Origin: Polaromonas sp. P2-4
Lineage (GTDB): Bacteria > Pseudomonadota > Gammaproteobacteria > Burkholderiales > Burkholderiaceae_C
Assembly (NCBI GenBank): GCA_024703855.1
Contig: CP087965.1
Span: 3,340,001-3,404,000 of the forward strand
Length of the DNA stretch: 64,000 bases
Direction: 5' to 3'
The position numbers were made by a program, and so were the translations under genes. Positions 60,734 through 64,000 of this stretch are shown here, one piece after another. Position 1 is the first letter of the stretch. Every line of letters begins with the position of its first letter. The notes below the pieces were generated by a model. The model worked only from the letters and a program-made list of their open reading frames with translations, was not told the DNA's origin and made no database searches.

Positions 60734-61928
60734 TCAGGCGTGGCTGGTGGTACTGGGGATCTCCGTCGCCGGCGGGGTATTGCGGCTGCGGCCACAACGC
60801 ACAATGCCGTCAATCATGACCATGCCCACTCCCGGGATGTCGCCGCGCTGAATGCTGTCAAGGAGGTCACGCCCGGCAGAATGCTGGGCCTTGTCCATAA
60901 ACACGAAGTCAGCGGCGCGACCGACTTCGATCAGCCCGCAATTGAGATTTCGTATGCGCGCGGTATTGCCGGTGGCAAAGCAGAACGCCAGTTCGGGCGG
61001 GATGTTTCCCAGGCTCGACAGCAGGGCGATGAGCCGCAACATCCCCAGCGGTTGCACGCCGGAGCCGGCCGGGCCGTCGGTGCCCAGAATGACACGGTGC
61101 GGACATTTGAGCTGCAGCGCCGCTTGAGCGGCTGCAATCGCGACCTTCTCATTGCCGTTGTGGACAATCTCGATGGCGCGCGAGGACTTTTCGCACAGCT
61201 CGCAGACATGCTGCTCCGACAATGCCGTGTGCCCGCCATTGATGTGGCCAATGACATCGGCATCGGCTTCAAGCACCACATCCTTGTCAATCAGGCCAGA
61301 GCCGGGGATGGACGGGCCGCCGGTATGAATGGTGCTCTGGATGCCGTACTTGCGCGCCCAACCCACCATTTCCTTGGCTTCGTAACCCGCCTTGACGGAA
61401 CCCAGGCCGACCTCGCCGAGCAGGGTGACGCCGGCTTCGGCCAGATCCTTGAAGTCCTGCTCGACCATGCCTTTTTCGATGATGGGTGCGCCGGCGAGAA
61501 CCTTGACGCCACCCGGGCGAAAATTGTCAAACGCGCTGCGCCGTGATGGCCAGCGCCTTCAGGCCCACGATGTCCTTGGGCCGCCCGGGAAGATGTACTT
61601 CGCCGGCCGAGATCATGGTGGTGACGCCGCCGTGCATGGTGGAGTCGATCCAGCCGATCTGGTTTTGCCGTGGCGTCCAATCACCAAATACCGGGTGGAC
61701 GTGGCTGTCGATTAGGCCCGGCGCTACGCAGGTCTGGTGCGCATCGATGACGGTCTGCGCGTGCTCGATGTCGCAGTCCTTGGCCTTGCCGACAGCCACG
61801 ATCAGGCCATCGTTCACGACGATGGTGTCCGCGTCCAGAATGGGATTGTCGATGTCTCCGGACAACAGCAAACCGATATTCCTGATAACGACTTTTCCTG
61901 ATTTGCCGCTAGCTATTGCTTCTGCCAT
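60734..61928 (-). CDS. Enamidase-like amidohydrolase (one frameshift)
   Basis: About 397 aa TIM-barrel metal-dependent amidohydrolase. Metal ligands in DSHVHP, Lys/His around GEVGLGSVKAG, HTGGPSIPGS, HINGG and Asp in GTDGPAGSG. Landmarks such as GGVTTMISAGEVHLPGRPKD, KALAIT, VIGHINGGHTALS and the ending RSRNTPPATE match, from memory, enamidase of the Eubacterium barkeri nicotinate pathway (opens 1,4,5,6-tetrahydro-6-oxonicotinate to 2-formylglutarate and ammonia). Frame break near 61530. ATG at 61928. Confidence 0.85.
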
Positions 61929-62003
61929 GGATTGCCCTTTCAAATGATGGTGAGGTGTTGGTGCCAGCGTGCACGGGGCACGCCGGAGGTGCTGCAAGTC
62001 AAG

Positions 62004-62627
62004 TCAGGGGGTCCGCATGACAGTGCGCAGCACGGTGCTGATGATGAAGGCCTGCCACTGGGCCAGGGCTTCGGGTGTCTGCAGGTCTTCCCCCAGAAAG
62101 GCCGATAGCGTGTGGCGGTTGGAGACGTAGAAGTAGCCCGTTGCGGCTATCAGCAAGTAGACATTGCGCGCGGAGACATCGGTGCGAAACACGCCTTTCT
62201 GTGCCCCGCTTTCCAGCAGCTGGCTGATGATCGCTATGGCCGGAGACGAGTACTCCCTGGCGCGCATCGACTTCATGATATGTTTGCCGCGATGCAGGTT
62301 TTCCGTATTAAGCAGCGTGATGAATTCAGGGTTCTTGTTGTAATAAGAGACCACGAAACAAATGACCTCCTTGAGGGACTCCACCGGCTGCTCGATGTCC
62401 AGCGTCAGCTCCAGTTCCGCATCGTTCATTCGGCGGTACATGTCTTCCAGTACCTCGATGAACAAGCCTTCCTTGCTGCCGAAGTAGTAGTAAATCATCC
62501 GGTCGAACGATTTGGCCGATTGGGAGATTTTTTCAACGCTGCCACCCTCGTAACCGTAACGGGCGAAGACCTTGGTGGCGGCACGCAGGATGTTGTCGCG
62601 TGTGGTTTGCGCCGCCTGTTCCCGCAC
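62004..62627 (-). CDS. TetR-family transcriptional regulator
   Basis: 207 aa from a GTG (VREQAAQTTRDNILRAATKVFARYGYEGGSVEKISQSAKSFDRMIYYYFGSKEGLFIEVLEDMYRRM), a complete TetR helix-turn-helix, then an all-helical ligand domain. If one indel is allowed, the gene extends to an ATG at 62712 (MTAKTAITAKTTKPRSSVS), giving a basic N-terminal tail. Lies between fpr and the enamidase-like gene on the same strand, so it probably regulates this cluster. Confidence 0.88.
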   Translation of the reverse strand: MREQAAQTTRDNILRAATKVFARYGYEGGSVEKISQSAKSFDRMIYYYFGSKEGLFIEVLEDMYRRMNDAELELTLDIEQPVESLKEVICFVVSYYNKNPEFITLLNTENLHRGKHIMKSMRAREYSSPAIAIISQLLESGAQKGVFRTDVSARNVYLLIAATGYFYVSNRHTLSAFLGEDLQTPEALAQWQAFIISTVLRTVMRTP

Positions 62628-62756
62628 GCCGGGTCGCTTTGCCGGGCGCGCCGGGAGACCGATGAACGGGGTTTGGTGGTCTTGGCCGTTATGGCTGTCT
62701 TCGCTGTCATGGGGGCACTCCCGGTTGCGGTTTGTTTTTGGTCAGGAGGCAATGTT

Positions 62757-62915
62757 CGGCTGGGCCGCCTGAAGGGAAATCAGCCCTCTCGGAGGGCAGC
62801 GCAGTACGCGAAGCGACAAGCGTGGGGGCGGTCCAATTTTCCGCCGGGCCGCCCCAAGGAAAATTAGCCCCCTCGGGGGGCAGCGCAGTACGCGAAGCGA
62901 CAAGCGTGGGGGCAA
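62757..62915. repeat. Two inverted-orientation copies of GC-rich hairpin repeat (family A)
   Basis: Two tandem copies (about 62757-62830 and 62831-62915), reverse strand relative to those in the gsp operon: GGGCCGCC...AATCAGCCC...GGAGGGCAGCGCAGTACGCGAAGCGACAAGCGTGGGGGC. The second copy is near the consensus (AATTTTCCGCCGGGCCGCCCC). Located between fpr and tetR, about 8 kb from any gsp-type gene, confirming a dispersed family. Confidence 0.85.
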
Positions 62916-62918
62916 TAT

Positions 62919-63691
62919 TCATTGCTCGGCAAAAAGCGCTCAATGACGAAGTCGCCAGGCTTGGAGGTGTTGCCCTCCTTGAAGCCGGATTTTTCAAGCA
63001 TGTGCTTCAAATCTTTGAGCATCCCCGGACTGCCGCAAATCATGACGCGGTCATGCGCAGGGTCCAGCGTGGGCAATTTCAGGTCGGCAAACATCTTGCC
63101 GCTTTCCATCAAGTCAGTGACGCGGCCCATATTCCGATAGCTTTCCCGGGTCACGGTCGGGTAGTAAAGAAGCTGATTGGAGACCAGATCGCCGAGAAAC
63201 TCGTGCTGAGGCAGGTGATCAACGACCAGATCGTGGTACGCCAGCTCGTCGGTCTGGCGCACGCCATGAACAAGAACGATTTGTTCGAATTGTTCATAAG
63301 TCGCCGGGTCGCGGATGATGCTCATGAAAGGGGCCAGTCCGGTCCCGGTGGAAAGCAGGTAAAGCCGCTTGCCCGGAAGCAGGTAGTCAATGACCAGCGT
63401 GCCGGTAGGTTTGCGCCCCACGATGATCGTGTCGCCGACCTTGATGTGCTGAAGCCGCGACGTCAGAGGCCCTTCGGCCACTTTGATGCTGAGAAATTCG
63501 AGGTGGTCTTCGTGATTCGGGCTCACGATGCTGTAAGCACGCAACAGCGGCTTGTCGTTGACCCTGAGGCCGATCATGGTGAAGTGACCATTGCTGAACC
63601 GCAAGGATTGATCGCGGGTGGTCGTGAAAGTAAACAGTTTGTCGGTCCAATGGTGGACAGACAGGACACGTTCTTCGTTAAAAGCGCTCAT
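62919..63691 (-). CDS. fpr: Ferredoxin-NADP+ reductase (frameshift at the extreme C-terminus)
   Basis: 257 aa. FAD motif RAYSIVSPNHEDHLEFLSIKV, phosphate loop KVAEGPLTSRLQHIKVGD, NADP site LLSTGTGLAPFMSIIRD and MICGSPGMLKDLKHMLEKSGFKEG. In the given sequence GDFVIERFL runs on into repeat DNA. One missing T in the TTTTT run at about 62931-62935 restores GDFVIERFFAEQ-stop at 62919, the usual kind of end. Reduces ferredoxin with NADPH or vice versa. Follows the ferredoxin gene. Confidence 0.93.
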
Positions 63692-63725
63692 GGTGATGGA
63701 CTACTTGGTGGGTGGGTTGAAGTCT

Positions 63726-64000
63726 TTAGCGGTCGAGATCAAGGCTCGCCAGCTTACCGGTTTTGTCTTTCCATTGCTCCGCCGTCGGCAAAGGTGCGGT
63801 GCGCTTGGAGAGGGTGGGCCACAGCTTGGACAGGCGCTCGTTAAGCGCAAAGAAAGGTTGGAACTGCTCTGGTGTGTCCGTGTCCGCATAGATGGCGTTG
63901 ACAGGACATTCCGGAATGCAGACGGCGCAGTCAATGCATTCGTCCGGATCAATCACCAGAAAGTCGGGGCCTTCCTTAAAGCAGTCCACCGGACAGACAT
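63726..64000 (-). CDS. fdxA: FdxA-type 7Fe ferredoxin (5' end beyond window)
   Basis: The last 91 codons: VCPVDCFKEGPDFLVIDPDECIDCAVCIPECPVNAIYADTD, carrying most of the [3Fe-4S]/[4Fe-4S] cysteines, then the FdxA tail (FALNERLSKLWPTLSKRTAPLPTAEQWKDKTGK). The first roughly 16 residues (with CIKCKYTDC in the family) lie beyond the right edge. Electron donor/acceptor partner for the ferredoxin reductase next door. Confidence 0.93.
   Translation of the reverse strand, partial: VCPVDCFKEGPDFLVIDPDECIDCAVCIPECPVNAIYADTDTPEQFQPFFALNERLSKLWPTLSKRTAPLPTAEQWKDKTGKLASLDLDR

Overview
The window looks like a chromosomal segment of a GC-rich betaproteobacterium of the family Comamonadaceae (Polaromonas/Rhodoferax/Variovorax-like). 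The basis is the general gene content, the gspGHIJKLMNDEF order, the pcaQ-pcaHG and livGFKHM arrangements, and short dispersed repeats of a type I associate with that family. The assignment is an inference from gene style; no rRNA or other marker is present.

Layout. 0.1-6.2 kb (minus strand): an archaic Csu-type chaperone-usher pilus operon with spore-coat-U pilins, chaperone, broken usher and two-domain tip protein. 6.5-8.4 kb: htpG. 8.4-20.2 kb: a type II secretion locus, with gspC divergent from gspGHIJKLMNDEF. Repeats and a 271-bp cloverleaf-like palindromic element are lodged between its genes. It is followed by a LuxR-type regulator and a large surface lipoprotein. 23.5-28.2 kb: a HAD remnant, srkA, a DUF2855 protein, the ohrR/ohr peroxide module and a methyltransferase. 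28.2-30.6 kb: pcaQ divergent from pcaHG (protocatechuate 3,4-cleavage). 30.8-31.8 kb: a compact stack of tiny overlapping minus-strand genes of accessory (phage or plasmid) look. 32.2-46.4 kb: GST, a DUF1554-like lipoprotein, a NodIJ-type ABC exporter, a Fur-boxed siderophore-interacting protein, purT, an MscS channel, amn, gor, a LysR/GST divergent pair, a flavin-type oxidase and dbpA. 46.5-48.4 kb: a complete IS110/IS1111-type element with a candidate guide-RNA region, next to a fragment of a second IS110-family transposase. 48.5-50.9 kb: a GNAT, an isochorismatase-like hydrolase and a divergent GlxA-type AraC regulator. 51.0-55.7 kb: livGFKHM branched-chain amino-acid-type ABC uptake. 56.1-58.7 kb: a FecR/DUF6600 protein with a long Gln-rich tail. 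58.9-64 kb: fdxA, fpr, tetR, an enamidase-like amidohydrolase, etfB and etfA on one strand. The last group is the most suggestive metabolic cluster, resembling the reductive branch of nicotinate catabolism.

Two window-wide patterns stand out. First, about 40 apparent single-base frameshifts interrupt otherwise well-conserved genes (htpG, gspD, purT, amn, gor, dbpA, etfA and others), many in homopolymers. This is more like uncorrected sequencing indels than mass gene decay, so I give whole-gene spans across the breaks. Second, several small repeat families recur. One is a very regular 17-bp palindrome (GCTAT-N7-ATAGC) with about ten copies, one of which forms part of the gspD signal-peptide coding sequence. 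Another is a GC-rich hairpin repeat found repeatedly between operon genes. A third supplies the start codons of gspH and gspJ. No tRNA, rRNA or CRISPR array was seen.
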